DNA of 64,000 bases. Origin: Hymenobacter mellowenesis. GTDB lineage: Bacteria > Bacteroidota > Bacteroidia > Cytophagales > Hymenobacteraceae. Shown piece by piece: positions 1 to 8,965 of the stretch (the first letter of the stretch is position 1; every line of letters begins with the position of its first letter). The DNA lies in contig NZ_JAUQSX010000002.1 of the NCBI RefSeq assembly GCF_030581005.1, positions 372,001 through 436,000 on the forward strand. Reading direction: 5' to 3'. The notes under the pieces are model-generated. The model ran no database searches, was not told where the DNA came from, and saw nothing but the letters and a program-made list of their open reading frames with translations. The position numbers and the translations under genes are program-made.

Positions 1-831
1 GCGCCCACACCAGAACCCACGCCTGCCCCGGAGCCCGCGCCGGTGCGCGAGAAGCGCCCCCGCAAGCCCGCGCCCGAACCGGCCCGGCCCCGCAGCTCGT
101 GGAGCCTGTTTTCGCTGCTCGACCGGATGACCAGTGTGGACGGCCTGTTTCGGGAGGGCCTGCCGGTGCGCTTCCTGCCGCACCTGCTGTTCATCATGGC
201 CCTGACACTGCTCTACATCGGCAACACGCACTACGGCAACCGCATGAACCGCAACATCCTGCGCCTCAAGCAAGAAACCGAAGACCTGCGCGCCGACTAC
301 ACCACCCTGAAATCGGACTACATGGAAGCCAGCAAGCAGAGCGAAGTGGCCCGCAAGGTGGCAGCTTTCGGGCTGGTGGAAAGCTCCTCGCCGCCCTTCC
401 GCATCACGGTGCCGAAGGGCCACCTCGATGCCGCCGAACTGGAATTGATGCCCGTGCTCACGGCCGATACGCTGGCCGCCCGCGCCGCCCGCGACTCGGC
501 CGCTGCCGAGCAGGCCGACGTGCAAGCAGGCCGCCGCCGCCGTGAAGCCCTGGAAACCGGCGTCGACAGCGGCCCCGAAATCATTGCCCCGCCCCAGGCC
601 CTGGACGGGGATTCGGCGGCAGCCATGGCGCCCGTGGCGCGGCCGGCAGCAACGCCCCGCGCCGCACCCCAGAAGTCTAACGCCAAAAGCAAGTCCGTTA
701 AGTCGGCACCCAGCGCGAAGAAAAATACTGCCGGGAGCAAGGCCAACGCCAAAGCCAAGGCAACTCCAAAAGCTGCGCCTCGCAAGGCGAAGCAGCCCGT
801 TAAGCCAGCCGTTAGAAGCCATTCCCGATGA
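1..831 (+). CDS. ftsL: FtsL-like cell division protein (5' end missing)
   Basis: The frame is open from the first base, so the start lies upstream of the window; a GTG at 43 is only an internal candidate. The visible part has a Pro/Ala/Arg-rich cytoplasmic N-terminus, one membrane segment (about residues 46-63 counted from the GTG, core HLLFIMALTLLYIG), then a coiled-coil-like stretch (LKQETEDLRADYTTLKSDY). This is the bitopic layout of FtsL, which joins FtsQ and FtsB in the divisome. The last 60 or so residues are a low-complexity Lys/Ala tail that is unusual for FtsL. The stop overlaps the ftsI start (ATGA), which suggests coupled translation. The family assignment rests on position and topology, because FtsL sequences are weakly conserved. 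Confidence 0.8.
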   Translation, partial: APTPEPTPAPEPAPVREKRPRKPAPEPARPRSSWSLFSLLDRMTSVDGLFREGLPVRFLPHLLFIMALTLLYIGNTHYGNRMNRNILRLKQETEDLRADYTTLKSDYMEASKQSEVARKVAAFGLVESSSPPFRITVPKGHLDAAELELMPVLTADTLAARAARDSAAAEQADVQAGRRRREALETGVDSGPEIIAPPQALDGDSAAAMAPVARPAATPRAAPQKSNAKSKSVKSAPSAKKNTAGSKANAKAKATPKAAPRKAKQPVKPAVRSHSR

Positions 832-3281
832 AAGGCAGCGTTAAAAAATCCATTGTTACACGAGTGCGGCTGGCCTTTTTGGGGGTCGCCGTTTTTTCGT
901 GTGCGATATTCTGGAAAGCCACCAAAATTCAGTTTCAGGAGGGCGCCAAGTGGCGGGCCCTGGAGCAGGAGCGGCGCATCAGCTACCAGCCGGTACCCGC
1001 CACGCGCGGCAATATTTACTCTGATAACGAGAGTATTATGGCCACTTCGCTGCCCTTCTACCGGGTGGCATGGGACCCGGGCGTGGTCGACGACGAGGTG
1101 TTCAAAGCCAATGTGGACTCGCTGGCCTGGCACCTGTCGCACTTCTTCGGCGACCGCAGCGTGCAGGAGTACCGCCGCCGCTTGGTGAATGCCCACAGCG
1201 CTAAGGAGCCCGCTTTGCGCTACATCCGCCTCAACTCCCGGCAAATCAATTTCCAGGAGAAGAAGCAGCTGGCCAACTGGCCTATTTTCCGGGCCAAGCG
1301 CAACCGCGGCGGGGCCATTTTTGAGAAGGTGGACAAGCGTTTCCGGCCGTTTGGCGGGCTGGCGCAGCGCACCATTGGCTTCGTGAACGAGGATAAGCAC
1401 GGCGCGGGCCTGGAATACACTTTCGAGCAGAGCCTGGCGGGCAAGGCCGGCGAGGCGCTGTTTGAGCGGGTGCCGGGCGGCGTGAAGCCGGTGTTCGACG
1501 GCACTGAAGTGAAGCCCCTCCCCGGCTACGATGTGAAAACCACGCTCGACATCAACCTGCAGGACGTGGCCGAAAACGCCCTCTACAAGTCGCTGGTCGA
1601 TAACAACGCCCAGTACGGCTGCGTGATTCTGATGGAAGTGGCCACCGGCGAAATCAAGGCCGTAGCCAACCTGGGCAAGGCTTCGGACGACACCTATAAA
1701 GAGGACTACAACTACGCCTTTGCCGACCAGGGCCGCACCGAGCCGGGCTCCACGTTCAAGCTGGCCTCGATGATGGCCCTGTTTGAGGCGCGGCCCAACG
1801 TGACGCTCGACGACATGGTGGACACCGGCAACGGCCGCATGTACGTGGGCGGGGCCGTGAAATCGGACTCGCACGGCTACGGCCGCATCACGGTGCAGCA
1901 GGTGTTTGAGAAGTCGAGCAACATCGGCGTGGCCAAGCTGGTGGACAAGTATTTCTCCGGCAACCCCACCGAATACACCGACTACCTGAAGAAGTTCGGC
2001 CTCGACAAGCCCCTTGGCTTCCAGATGGCCGGCGAGGCCGTGCCCTACGTGAAAGACCCCAAGGACCGCAGCTGGAGCCGCACCTCGCTCACCACTATGA
2101 GCATCGGCTACGAGCTGAAGCTGGCCCCGTTGCAGACACTGGCCCTCTACAACGCCGTGGCAAACGGCGGCGTGAAGGTGCAGCCCATGATTGTGCGCGA
2201 AATCAAGCAGGCCGACCAGGTGCTGCAGCGCAACGAGCCCAAGGTGCTGAACCCCAAAATCTGCTCCGATGCCACGCTGGCCAAGGTGAAAGCCATGATG
2301 GAAGGCGTGGTGCTGGCCGGCACGGCCCGCAGCATCCGGCCTAAAGACTACAGTATTGCCGGCAAAACCGGCACGGCCTGGAAGTTCAAAAACGGCCAGT
2401 ATACCAAGACGTATTCGACCAGCTTCTGCGGCTATTTCCCGGCCGACAAGCCCAAGTACAGCTGCATTGTGGTTGTTGACTCGCCCCGCAACGGCCGCAT
2501 CTACGGCGCCGACGTGGCCGCGCCGGTGTTCCGCGAGGTGGCCGATAAGTGCATGGCGCGCGACCTGCTCAGCCAGCGCCCGCTGCTGGCCAAGGCCCGC
2601 CTCAACAAGAGCCACGTGCCGCTGGTGCGCGCCGGCATGCAGGACGAGCTGGCCCTGGTGTGCCAGAAGCTGGGCCTGGCCGGCAACACCCAGGCCACCG
2701 GCGGTGAAGAATGGGTGCGCGCGGCTTCCGACACGGCCTTCCACGCCCGTACCGTGGCGCTGGTAGTGAACCCCGTGCGCGCCGGGCGCGTGCCTCAGGT
2801 TCGCGGCCTGAGCCTGCGCGATGCCTTGTTTTTGCTTGAAAACCGGGGCCTGCACGTGCGGGCCGTGGGCACGGGCCGCGTGCGCGAGCAGTCGCTGCAG
2901 GTGGGCGCGCCCATCAAGCGCGGCGACATGATTACGCTGAATCTGGCCGAATCGGGCCCGCGCCTGGCGGCCCCGCAAGCGCTGCCCGAGCCCGAACACA
3001 CCGAACTGGAAGAGAACAAGCTGCTGGTGCCCGTGGAGATGGAAGCGGCTAAACCCCGCAAGTCCTTTGCCGCCGGCGAGAAAGCCCACGTGCAAACCAC
3101 GGTGGCCGAACGCTCGGCCGGTGTGAAGCCGAATGCCAAAGCGCGCAAGCCGGCCGCGTCGGCCAGCAAGCCCGCCACGGCCGCCAAAGCGCCCGCCAAA
3201 CCCAAAGAAACCCATCAGCCCGACCCGTCTCAGAATTCTAAAAAAACCAAGCCGGCCAAACCCGCTGTGCGCCGCGCCTGA
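828..3281 (+). CDS. ftsI: FtsI-type septal penicillin-binding protein with PASTA domain
   Basis: Class B transpeptidase that crosslinks septal peptidoglycan. It has one N-terminal membrane anchor (about residues 12-30), a dimerisation/pedestal region, and a transpeptidase domain with all three active-site motifs: S308-T-F-K311, S363-S-N and K513-T-G. A PASTA domain follows (about 650-710, VPQVRGLSLRDALFLLENRG), then a basic Ala/Lys/Pro tail of about 100 residues ending KPAVRRA. The length is 817 residues, long for FtsI because of PASTA and the tail. The tail resembles the end of the preceding FtsL-like protein (KPAVRSHSR). The start is the ATG in the ATGA overlap with ftsL. The partner is presumably FtsW, encoded downstream in the same cluster. 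Confidence 0.95.
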   Translation: MKGSVKKSIVTRVRLAFLGVAVFSCAIFWKATKIQFQEGAKWRALEQERRISYQPVPATRGNIYSDNESIMATSLPFYRVAWDPGVVDDEVFKANVDSLAWHLSHFFGDRSVQEYRRRLVNAHSAKEPALRYIRLNSRQINFQEKKQLANWPIFRAKRNRGGAIFEKVDKRFRPFGGLAQRTIGFVNEDKHGAGLEYTFEQSLAGKAGEALFERVPGGVKPVFDGTEVKPLPGYDVKTTLDINLQDVAENALYKSLVDNNAQYGCVILMEVATGEIKAVANLGKASDDTYKEDYNYAFADQGRTEPGSTFKLASMMALFEARPNVTLDDMVDTGNGRMYVGGAVKSDSHGYGRITVQQVFEKSSNIGVAKLVDKYFSGNPTEYTDYLKKFGLDKPLGFQMAGEAVPYVKDPKDRSWSRTSLTTMSIGYELKLAPLQTLALYNAVANGGVKVQPMIVREIKQADQVLQRNEPKVLNPKICSDATLAKVKAMMEGVVLAGTARSIRPKDYSIAGKTGTAWKFKNGQYTKTYSTSFCGYFPADKPKYSCIVVVDSPRNGRIYGADVAAPVFREVADKCMARDLLSQRPLLAKARLNKSHVPLVRAGMQDELALVCQKLGLAGNTQATGGEEWVRAASDTAFHARTVALVVNPVRAGRVPQVRGLSLRDALFLLENRGLHVRAVGTGRVREQSLQVGAPIKRGDMITLNLAESGPRLAAPQALPEPEHTELEENKLLVPVEMEAAKPRKSFAAGEKAHVQTTVAERSAGVKPNAKARKPAASASKPATAAKAPAKPKETHQPDPSQNSKKTKPAKPAVRRA

Positions 3282-3285
3282 ATCA

Positions 3286-3357
3286 GTTAAAAGTGAAGAG
3301 TTAAAAGGGAAAACCACAGGCCGACTCATAACTCATAACTTTTAATTCATAACTCCC
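3286..3357. repeat. Imperfect inverted repeat, family C, between ftsI and murE
   Basis: The left arm (GTTAAAAGTGAAGAGTTAAA) and the right arm (reverse complement of ACTCATAACTCATAACTT and on) pair with several mismatches. They are built from the same short words (GAGTTATGAGTTA) as the element between ftsA and ftsZ. The element fills nearly the whole gap, and murE starts 4 nt after it. Confidence 0.6.
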
Positions 3358-3360
3358 AAG

Positions 3361-4833
3361 ATGATTTCGCTGCCGCTCTTCTCTTTGCTTACCGATGTGA
3401 CCGTGCTCAGCCAGCACGGACCCACCGATGTGCCCATCACCGGCCTCACCCTCGACTCGCGCGAGGCGGCGCCGGGCGTGGCCTTCTTCGCCCTCCGCGG
3501 CACCGCTACGGATGGCCACAAGTTCATCGAGGGCGCGGTGGAAAAAGGGCTAGCCGCCGTGGTCTGCGAAGAACTGCCGGCCGTGCTGAACCCCGCCACG
3601 GCCTACGTGCTGGTGCCGGATAGCGCCGAAGCGCTGGGCCACATGGCGGCGGCGTTTCACGGGCACCCTTCGCGGCAGCTGCAACTGGTGGGCGTAACGG
3701 GCACCAACGGCAAGACCACCTGCGCCACGTTGCTGCACAAGCTGTTGCGCGAACTAGGCTACCACGCCGGCCTGCTGAGCACGGTGCAGAATCAGATTGA
3801 CGAGGAAGTCATCCCCAGCACCCACACCACGCCCGACGCCATCAGGCTGAATGCGCTGCTGGCCCGTATGGTAGGCGCCGGATGTACCCACGCCTGCATG
3901 GAGGTGAGCAGCCACGCCGTGGCCCAGCACCGTGTCACAGGCCTGCGCTTCGTGGGCGGCGTGTTTACCAACCTCACTCACGACCACCTCGACTACCACG
4001 GCACCTTCGACAACTACCTGAAAGCCAAAAAGGCCTTCTTCGACCACCTGCCGAAAACGGCTTTCGCCCTCACCAACGCCGACGACAAGCGCGGCCTGGT
4101 GATGCTGCAAAACACCGCCGCCCGCCGCGAAACCTACTCCCTGCGCGGAGCCGCCACGTTCCGGGCCAAGCTGGTGGCCAACGAAGTCCACGGCCTGCAC
4201 CTCGAAATCGACGGCCGCGAAATCCTGTTCCGCCTCATCGGTGTGTTCAACGCATACAACCTGCTGGCCGTGTACGGCGCGGCCGTGCTGCTGGGCGAGG
4301 ACCCCACCGAGGTGCTCACCATCCTCTCGGGCCTGACCTCCGCGCCCGGCCGCTTCGAGCCGGTGCTGTCGGCTCAGCAGGCCATCACGGGCATCATCGA
4401 CTACGCCCACACGCCCGACGCGCTGGAAAACGTGCTGCAAACGCTGCACGAAATCCGACAGCCAACGCAGCAAATCATCACCGTGGTAGGCTGCGGCGGC
4501 AACCGCGACGCTGCCAAGCGGCCCATCATGGCCAACCTGGCGGCCCGCCTCTCCAACAAAGTCGTCCTCACCGCCGACAACCCGCGCTTTGAGGACCCGC
4601 TCGAAATCCTGGCCCAGATGCAGGCCGGTGTGACGGCCCCCGATTCGGCCAAAGTGCAGACCGTGGCCGACCGCCGCGCGGCCATCGAAACCGCCGTGGC
4701 GCTGGCTGGCCCGCACGACATTGTGCTGGTGGCCGGCAAGGGCCACGAAAATTATCAGGACATTCGCGGCGTGAAGTCGCATTTCGATGATAAGGAAGTG
4801 CTGACCGAAGTTTTTTCCCAATTGAATAAGTAA
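3361..4833 (+). CDS. murE: UDP-MurNAc-L-Ala-D-Glu:meso-DAP ligase
   Basis: Adds meso-diaminopimelate to UDP-MurNAc-L-Ala-D-Glu in the cytoplasm, using ATP. The Mur ligase ATP loop GTNGKTT is at residues 114-120. The DNPR motif at 406-409 is the usual marker for meso-DAP rather than lysine, so the cell wall is predicted to be DAP type. The length is 490 residues, normal for MurE. The ATG at 3361 lies just after an inverted repeat with no strong Shine-Dalgarno sequence, which is common in Bacteroidota. It lies in the dcw cluster between ftsI and mraY. A family A stem-loop follows its stop within 15 nt. Confidence 0.97.
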   Translation: MISLPLFSLLTDVTVLSQHGPTDVPITGLTLDSREAAPGVAFFALRGTATDGHKFIEGAVEKGLAAVVCEELPAVLNPATAYVLVPDSAEALGHMAAAFHGHPSRQLQLVGVTGTNGKTTCATLLHKLLRELGYHAGLLSTVQNQIDEEVIPSTHTTPDAIRLNALLARMVGAGCTHACMEVSSHAVAQHRVTGLRFVGGVFTNLTHDHLDYHGTFDNYLKAKKAFFDHLPKTAFALTNADDKRGLVMLQNTAARRETYSLRGAATFRAKLVANEVHGLHLEIDGREILFRLIGVFNAYNLLAVYGAAVLLGEDPTEVLTILSGLTSAPGRFEPVLSAQQAITGIIDYAHTPDALENVLQTLHEIRQPTQQIITVVGCGGNRDAAKRPIMANLAARLSNKVVLTADNPRFEDPLEILAQMQAGVTAPDSAKVQTVADRRAAIETAVALAGPHDIVLVAGKGHENYQDIRGVKSHFDDKEVLTEVFSQLNK

Positions 4834-4847
4834 GCACAGCAGTTTAG

Positions 4848-4944
4848 CAGAATGTCATGTCGAGCGCAGCCGGGACATCTCGCGTGCCGAAGTAATTAGT
4901 TTTCCGCGGCGAGAAGTCTCGGCTGCGCTCGACATGACGTTCTG
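4848..4944. repeat. Family A inverted repeat, copy 1 (murE-mraY gap)
   Basis: The two arms pair over roughly 35 bp: CATGTCGAGCGCAGCC on the left and GGCTGCGCTCGACATG on the right, separated by an AT-rich centre. The element lies 15 nt after the murE stop and 26 nt before the mraY start. It is a divergent member; its arms read GTCGAGCGCAGCCG where most copies read GCAGAGCGCAGCGAAG. Confidence 0.85.
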
Positions 4945-4970
4945 TAAAACCTGGCTGGCTCCTGAATAAA

Positions 4971-6191
4971 ATGCTTTATTACCTCTTCCGTTACCTGCAC
5001 GACCATTTTCACCTGCCCGGCACCGGGGTGTTTCAGTACACCACGTTCCGGGCCGGGCTGGCGGTGGTTATTTCCCTGCTCATTGCCCAAACGTTTGGCC
5101 ACCGGCTCATCCGCGTGCTCCAGCAGAAACAGGTGGGCGAAAGCATCCGCGACCTGGGCCTGCAGGGCCAGAACGAGAAGAAAGGCACCCCCACCATGGG
5201 CGGCCTCATCATCATCCTGGCCATTCTGGTGCCGGTAATTCTGCTGGCCCGCCTGCGCAACATCTACATCATACTCATGATATTGAGCACGGTGTGGCTG
5301 GGCTTGATTGGCTTTCTGGACGACTACATCAAGGTGTTTCGCAAGAACAAGGAGGGGCTGAGCGGCCGCTTCAAGGTGCTGGGGCAGGTGGGGCTGGGCA
5401 TTACGGTGGGCTGGGTGCTGTTCTACAGCAACGAAATCACCGTGCGCGAGTACCTGCTGCCTAACGGCACGTTCTCGGCCATTGAGGCCAGCAAGGTGTT
5501 CAAGGACGTGCATTTGATGATTACGACGGTGCCGTTTATGAAGAACAACGAGTTGAATTACGGCGACTTATTTGCCTCGGCTGGCACCATGTTCAACGGC
5601 CTCTACGGCTTGCTTTACATCCCCATCGTCATCTTTCTGATTACGGCTGTGAGCAACGGCGCCAACATCACCGACGGCCTCGACGGACTGGCGGCGGGCA
5701 CCTCGGCCATCATCGGCATCACGTTGGCCATCTTCGCCTTTGTGAGCGGTAATGCACTGTTGGCTGACTATCTGGATGTTATGTTTATTCCGGATTCGGG
5801 TGAGCTGGTTATTTTCTGTACGGCTTTCGTGGGCGCCTGCATCGGGTTTCTGTGGTACAACAGCTACCCGGCGCAGGTTTTCATGGGCGACACGGGCTCG
5901 CTGGCGCTGGGCGGCATCATTGCAGTGTTGGCCCTCATCGTGCGCAAGGAATTGTTGATTCCGGTGCTGTGCGGTGTGTTTCTAATTGAAAACCTGTCGG
6001 TTATCGTCCAGGTAAGCTATTTTAAATACACCCGAAAGAAGTATGGCGAAGGCAAGCGCTTGCTGCGCATGTCGCCCCTGCACCACCACTACCAGAAGCT
6101 AGGCTACCACGAATCCAAAATCGTATCGCGCTTCTGGATTGTGGGTATCATGTTGGCCGTCATTACCTTGGTTACTCTGAAACTGCGCTAA
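4971..6191 (+). CDS. mraY: Phospho-MurNAc-pentapeptide translocase
   Basis: Polytopic membrane enzyme that transfers phospho-MurNAc-pentapeptide from UDP to undecaprenyl phosphate, forming lipid I. Visible family marks are the Asp pair D117-D118 (FLDDYIKVF), the [10 protein letters not shown] motif at about 232-241 with further catalytic aspartates, and the HHHYQKLGY motif near residue 365. At 406 residues it is longer than the usual 360 because of an insertion after about residue 155, typical of Bacteroidota MraY. The next gene murD begins 2 nt after its stop, so the two are certainly cotranscribed. Confidence 0.97.
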   Translation: MLYYLFRYLHDHFHLPGTGVFQYTTFRAGLAVVISLLIAQTFGHRLIRVLQQKQVGESIRDLGLQGQNEKKGTPTMGGLIIILAILVPVILLARLRNIYIILMILSTVWLGLIGFLDDYIKVFRKNKEGLSGRFKVLGQVGLGITVGWVLFYSNEITVREYLLPNGTFSAIEASKVFKDVHLMITTVPFMKNNELNYGDLFASAGTMFNGLYGLLYIPIVIFLITAVSNGANITDGLDGLAAGTSAIIGITLAIFAFVSGNALLADYLDVMFIPDSGELVIFCTAFVGACIGFLWYNSYPAQVFMGDTGSLALGGIIAVLALIVRKELLIPVLCGVFLIENLSVIVQVSYFKYTRKKYGEGKRLLRMSPLHHHYQKLGYHESKIVSRFWIVGIMLAVITLVTLKLR

Positions 6192-6193
6192 AA

Positions 6194-7555
6194 ATGAATA
6201 TTGTCATCCTCGGAGCGGCCGAAAGCGGCGTAGGAGCGGCCCTGTTGGCGCAGGCGAAAGGCCATACGGTATTCGTGTCGGACCGCGGCGCCATTCAGGC
6301 AGATTATAAGCAGCAACTCACCCAGGCCGGTATCGAACTCGAAGAAAACCAGCACACGCTGGAGCGCATTCTGCAGGCCGATGAAGTGGTGAAAAGCCCC
6401 GGTATCCCCGAGAAAGCTCCCGTGATTCAGGCGCTGCGCGAAAAAAAGATTCCGGTCATTTCGGAGATTGAGTTTGCCGGGCGCTACACCAAGGCCAAGT
6501 GCATTTGCATCACCGGCACCAATGGCAAGACGACCACCACGCTGCTGATTTACCACCTGCTAAAAAGCGCGGGCCTGAGCGTGGGCCTGGCCGGCAACGT
6601 GGGCTACTCGCTGGCCGAGCAGGTTATCGAGGACAAATTCGACTACTACGTGGTGGAGCTAAGCAGCTTCCAGCTTGATGATACCCACGACTTCCAGCCC
6701 TGGATTGCCGTGCTGCTCAACATCACGCCCGACCACCTCGACCGCTACGGCTACTCGCTCGAACAATACGCTCAGGCCAAGCTGCGCATAACCCGCAACC
6801 TCGACAGCAGCGGGGCTTTCATCTACAATGCCGATGATGAGGTAACGGGCAAGTATTTTCTGTCAGCTTTCCTCCAAACGCGCCAGTTACCGTTCAGTCT
6901 GCACCACCGACGCGATATTCACCTGGCCGGCTACTACGTGTCCGAAGAAGTGCTGTGCACCAATCTGGCGCCCGGCATCAACGAAGAGGGTGGGGTCGAA
7001 GTAGACATCACCAATTCGCCCCTCATCGGCCAGCACAACCGCCAGAACACGCTGGCCGCCGTACTCGCCGCACGCGTGGCCGGCCTCGATGCTGAGCAGA
7101 TTGAAGCCGCCCTGACCACCTTCCAGAATGCTGACCACCGCCTGCAGCTGGTGGGCGAAATCAACGGCGCCCGCTACATCAACGACAGCAAAGCCACCAA
7201 CGTAGAAGCCGCCTGGTACGCCCTCGACGGCATCCACCAGCCCATCGTCTGGATTGCCGGCGGCACCGACAAAGGCAACGATTACAGCAGCCTGCTGAAC
7301 CTGGCCGAGCACCGCGTGAAGGCCCTCATCTGCCTGGGCGTCGACAACGCCAAGCTCCGCACCGTGTTCGATCCCATCGTTCCGCATGTGGAAGAAACCC
7401 AAAGCATGGCCGACGCCGTGGCCCGCGCCGCCGCCCTGGCCGCCCCCGGCGATGTGGTGCTGCTCTCGCCCTGCTGCGCCAGCTTCGACCTATTCAAGAA
7501 CTACGAAGACCGGGGCCGGCAGTTTGCCGTCGCCGTCGGTGAGATGGCGAAATAG
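6194..7555 (+). CDS. murD: UDP-MurNAc-L-alanine:D-glutamate ligase
   Basis: Cytoplasmic Mur ligase that adds D-glutamate. It has an N-terminal Rossmann-like domain, the ATP loop GTNGKTT at 108-114, the central-domain motif YVVELSSFQLD, and the C-terminal ligase domain with NDSKATN. The length is 453 residues, as expected. It starts 2 nt after mraY. The last codons (GEMAK and the TAG stop) lie inside the left arm of a 32-bp inverted repeat that extends into the gap before ftsW. Confidence 0.97.
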   Translation: MNIVILGAAESGVGAALLAQAKGHTVFVSDRGAIQADYKQQLTQAGIELEENQHTLERILQADEVVKSPGIPEKAPVIQALREKKIPVISEIEFAGRYTKAKCICITGTNGKTTTTLLIYHLLKSAGLSVGLAGNVGYSLAEQVIEDKFDYYVVELSSFQLDDTHDFQPWIAVLLNITPDHLDRYGYSLEQYAQAKLRITRNLDSSGAFIYNADDEVTGKYFLSAFLQTRQLPFSLHHRRDIHLAGYYVSEEVLCTNLAPGINEEGGVEVDITNSPLIGQHNRQNTLAAVLAARVAGLDAEQIEAALTTFQNADHRLQLVGEINGARYINDSKATNVEAAWYALDGIHQPIVWIAGGTDKGNDYSSLLNLAEHRVKALICLGVDNAKLRTVFDPIVPHVEETQSMADAVARAAALAAPGDVVLLSPCCASFDLFKNYEDRGRQFAVAVGEMAK

Positions 7556-7626
7556 TGAAATGGTGAGTTTCTAACTCGTCTGTTCATTAATCCCAAACTC
7601 ACCATTTCGCCACATCACCATCTCAC
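7539..7626. repeat. 32-bp inverted repeat spanning the murD stop, family C
   Basis: The left arm 7539-7570 begins GTGAGATGG and ends AAATGGTGAGTTT. The right arm 7595-7626 is its reverse complement at 27 of 32 positions. The loop is 24 nt. The left arm encodes the last five codons and the stop of murD, and the right arm ends 3 nt before the ftsW ATG, so a fold here would mask the ftsW translation start. Confidence 0.85.
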
Positions 7627-7629
7627 CCC

Positions 7630-8826
7630 ATGGAACCCGTAAAAATCTGGCTGCAGCGCAACCTCAAAGGTGACCCCATTCTGTGGGCTATTGTGTTGCT
7701 GTTTTCCTTCATCAGCATCGCGGTGGTGTACTCGGCCACCGGCACGCTGGCCTACCGAAACGAAATGCACGGCCGCTCGGGCTCGGCCGTGGAGATGATT
7801 GCCCTCAAGCACACCGCCCTGATTGTGGCCGGCCTGGGCCTGATGTGGCTGGCGCACCGCGTCGACTACCGCTACTACTCGCGGCTGGCGCTGTACGCGC
7901 TGCTGATTTCGGTGCCGCTGCTGCTCTTCACCTACCTGCTGGGCGGCGAAACCAACGGTGCCTCCCGCTGGATGACCATCCCGGTTATCAATCAAACCTT
8001 TCAGCCTTCGGATTTGGCCAAACTGGCCCTGATTTCGCACCTGGCCAGCATGCTCAGCCGCCGTCAGCAGCACCTCGACGACTTCTGGAGTACGCTGTTT
8101 CCGGTGATGCTGTGGGTGGGCATCATCTGCGGCCTAATTGCGCTGACCAACGCTTCTACCTCGTCGCTGCTGTTTGCTACCTGCCTGTTGCTCATGTTTA
8201 TCGGCCGGGTGCCACTCAAGCAGATGCTGGTGATGGTGCTCATTGGCGTCACGGTGGGCGGCACGGCCCTGGCTAGCGGCCAGCGCTGGAAAACGGTGCA
8301 GTCGCGCCTCGAAAACTTCTCCGACCCGACCAAGAAAACGCCTTTCCAGCTCGAGCACAGCTACATCGCCATCGCCACTGGCGGCATCGCGGGCAAAGGC
8401 CCCGGCAAAAGCACGGAGCGCAACATCCTCCCACACCCGTATTCCGACTTCATCTACGCCATCATCATCGAGGAATATGGCCTGATTGGCGGCGCCGTGG
8501 TGCTGCTGCTCTATATGGCCTTTCTTTATCGAGGGCTTAAAACGGTAATGAATAGTTACGGGGCTTTCGGCGGGCTGCTCTCGGCGGGGCTCAGTTTCAG
8601 CCTCGTCATGCAGGCGTTGGTGAATATGGGAGTGGCCGTGGGGCTGGGCCCCATCACCGGCCTGCCACTGCCGCTGCTGAGCATGGGCGGCACCTCGCTT
8701 ATTTTCACCGGTATCAGCATCGGTATCATCTTGGCCGTGAGCCGCGGCGAGCCCGAAGTGCGCCCCATGACGGGCGAAGACCCCGACACGGCCCGCATCC
8801 CCAGCCAGCGCGCGGCGTATGCGTAG
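7630..8826 (+). CDS. ftsW: FtsW, SEDS-family septal glycosyltransferase
   Basis: Polytopic SEDS protein that polymerises lipid II at the septum together with FtsI. It has about ten hydrophobic segments, the conserved loop (FSDPTKKTPFQLEHSYIAIA) near 225-245, the GKGPGKS segment and the periplasmic FIYAIIIEEYGLIGG motif, then the C-terminal GLGPITGLPLPLLSMGGTS signature. The length is 398 residues, normal. The ATG at 7630 follows an inverted repeat. It could be the elongasome paralog RodA, but its place in the dcw cluster beside murG favours FtsW. Confidence 0.95.
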   Translation: MEPVKIWLQRNLKGDPILWAIVLLFSFISIAVVYSATGTLAYRNEMHGRSGSAVEMIALKHTALIVAGLGLMWLAHRVDYRYYSRLALYALLISVPLLLFTYLLGGETNGASRWMTIPVINQTFQPSDLAKLALISHLASMLSRRQQHLDDFWSTLFPVMLWVGIICGLIALTNASTSSLLFATCLLLMFIGRVPLKQMLVMVLIGVTVGGTALASGQRWKTVQSRLENFSDPTKKTPFQLEHSYIAIATGGIAGKGPGKSTERNILPHPYSDFIYAIIIEEYGLIGGAVVLLLYMAFLYRGLKTVMNSYGAFGGLLSAGLSFSLVMQALVNMGVAVGLGPITGLPLPLLSMGGTSLIFTGISIGIILAVSRGEPEVRPMTGEDPDTARIPSQRAAYA

Positions 8827-8840
8827 CGTTTTACCGCACC

Positions 8841-8938
8841 AGAACGCCATGCAGAGCGCAGCGAAGCATCTTTACCGCGCAACGCAATTAAATATACTAC
8901 TGCGGTAAAGATGCTTCGCTGCGCTCTGCATGACGGCC
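8841..8938. repeat. Family A inverted repeat, copy 2 (ftsW-murG gap)
   Basis: Near-perfect long arms with the core GAGCGCAGCGAAGCATC on the left and its complement on the right, and an AT-rich centre. It starts 15 nt after the ftsW stop and ends 27 nt before the murG start. Confidence 0.92.
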
Positions 8939-8965
8939 TTTTAGCCGCCTGACGCTCCTCCAAAA

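Noticed and set aside
318..3329. A 1003-residue open frame on the minus strand opposite ftsL and ftsI
   Set aside because: It is the antisense of two strongly supported essential genes. GC-rich codons keep the frame open; its composition (His/Gly/Ala/Arg-rich) and lack of motifs mark it as a shadow.
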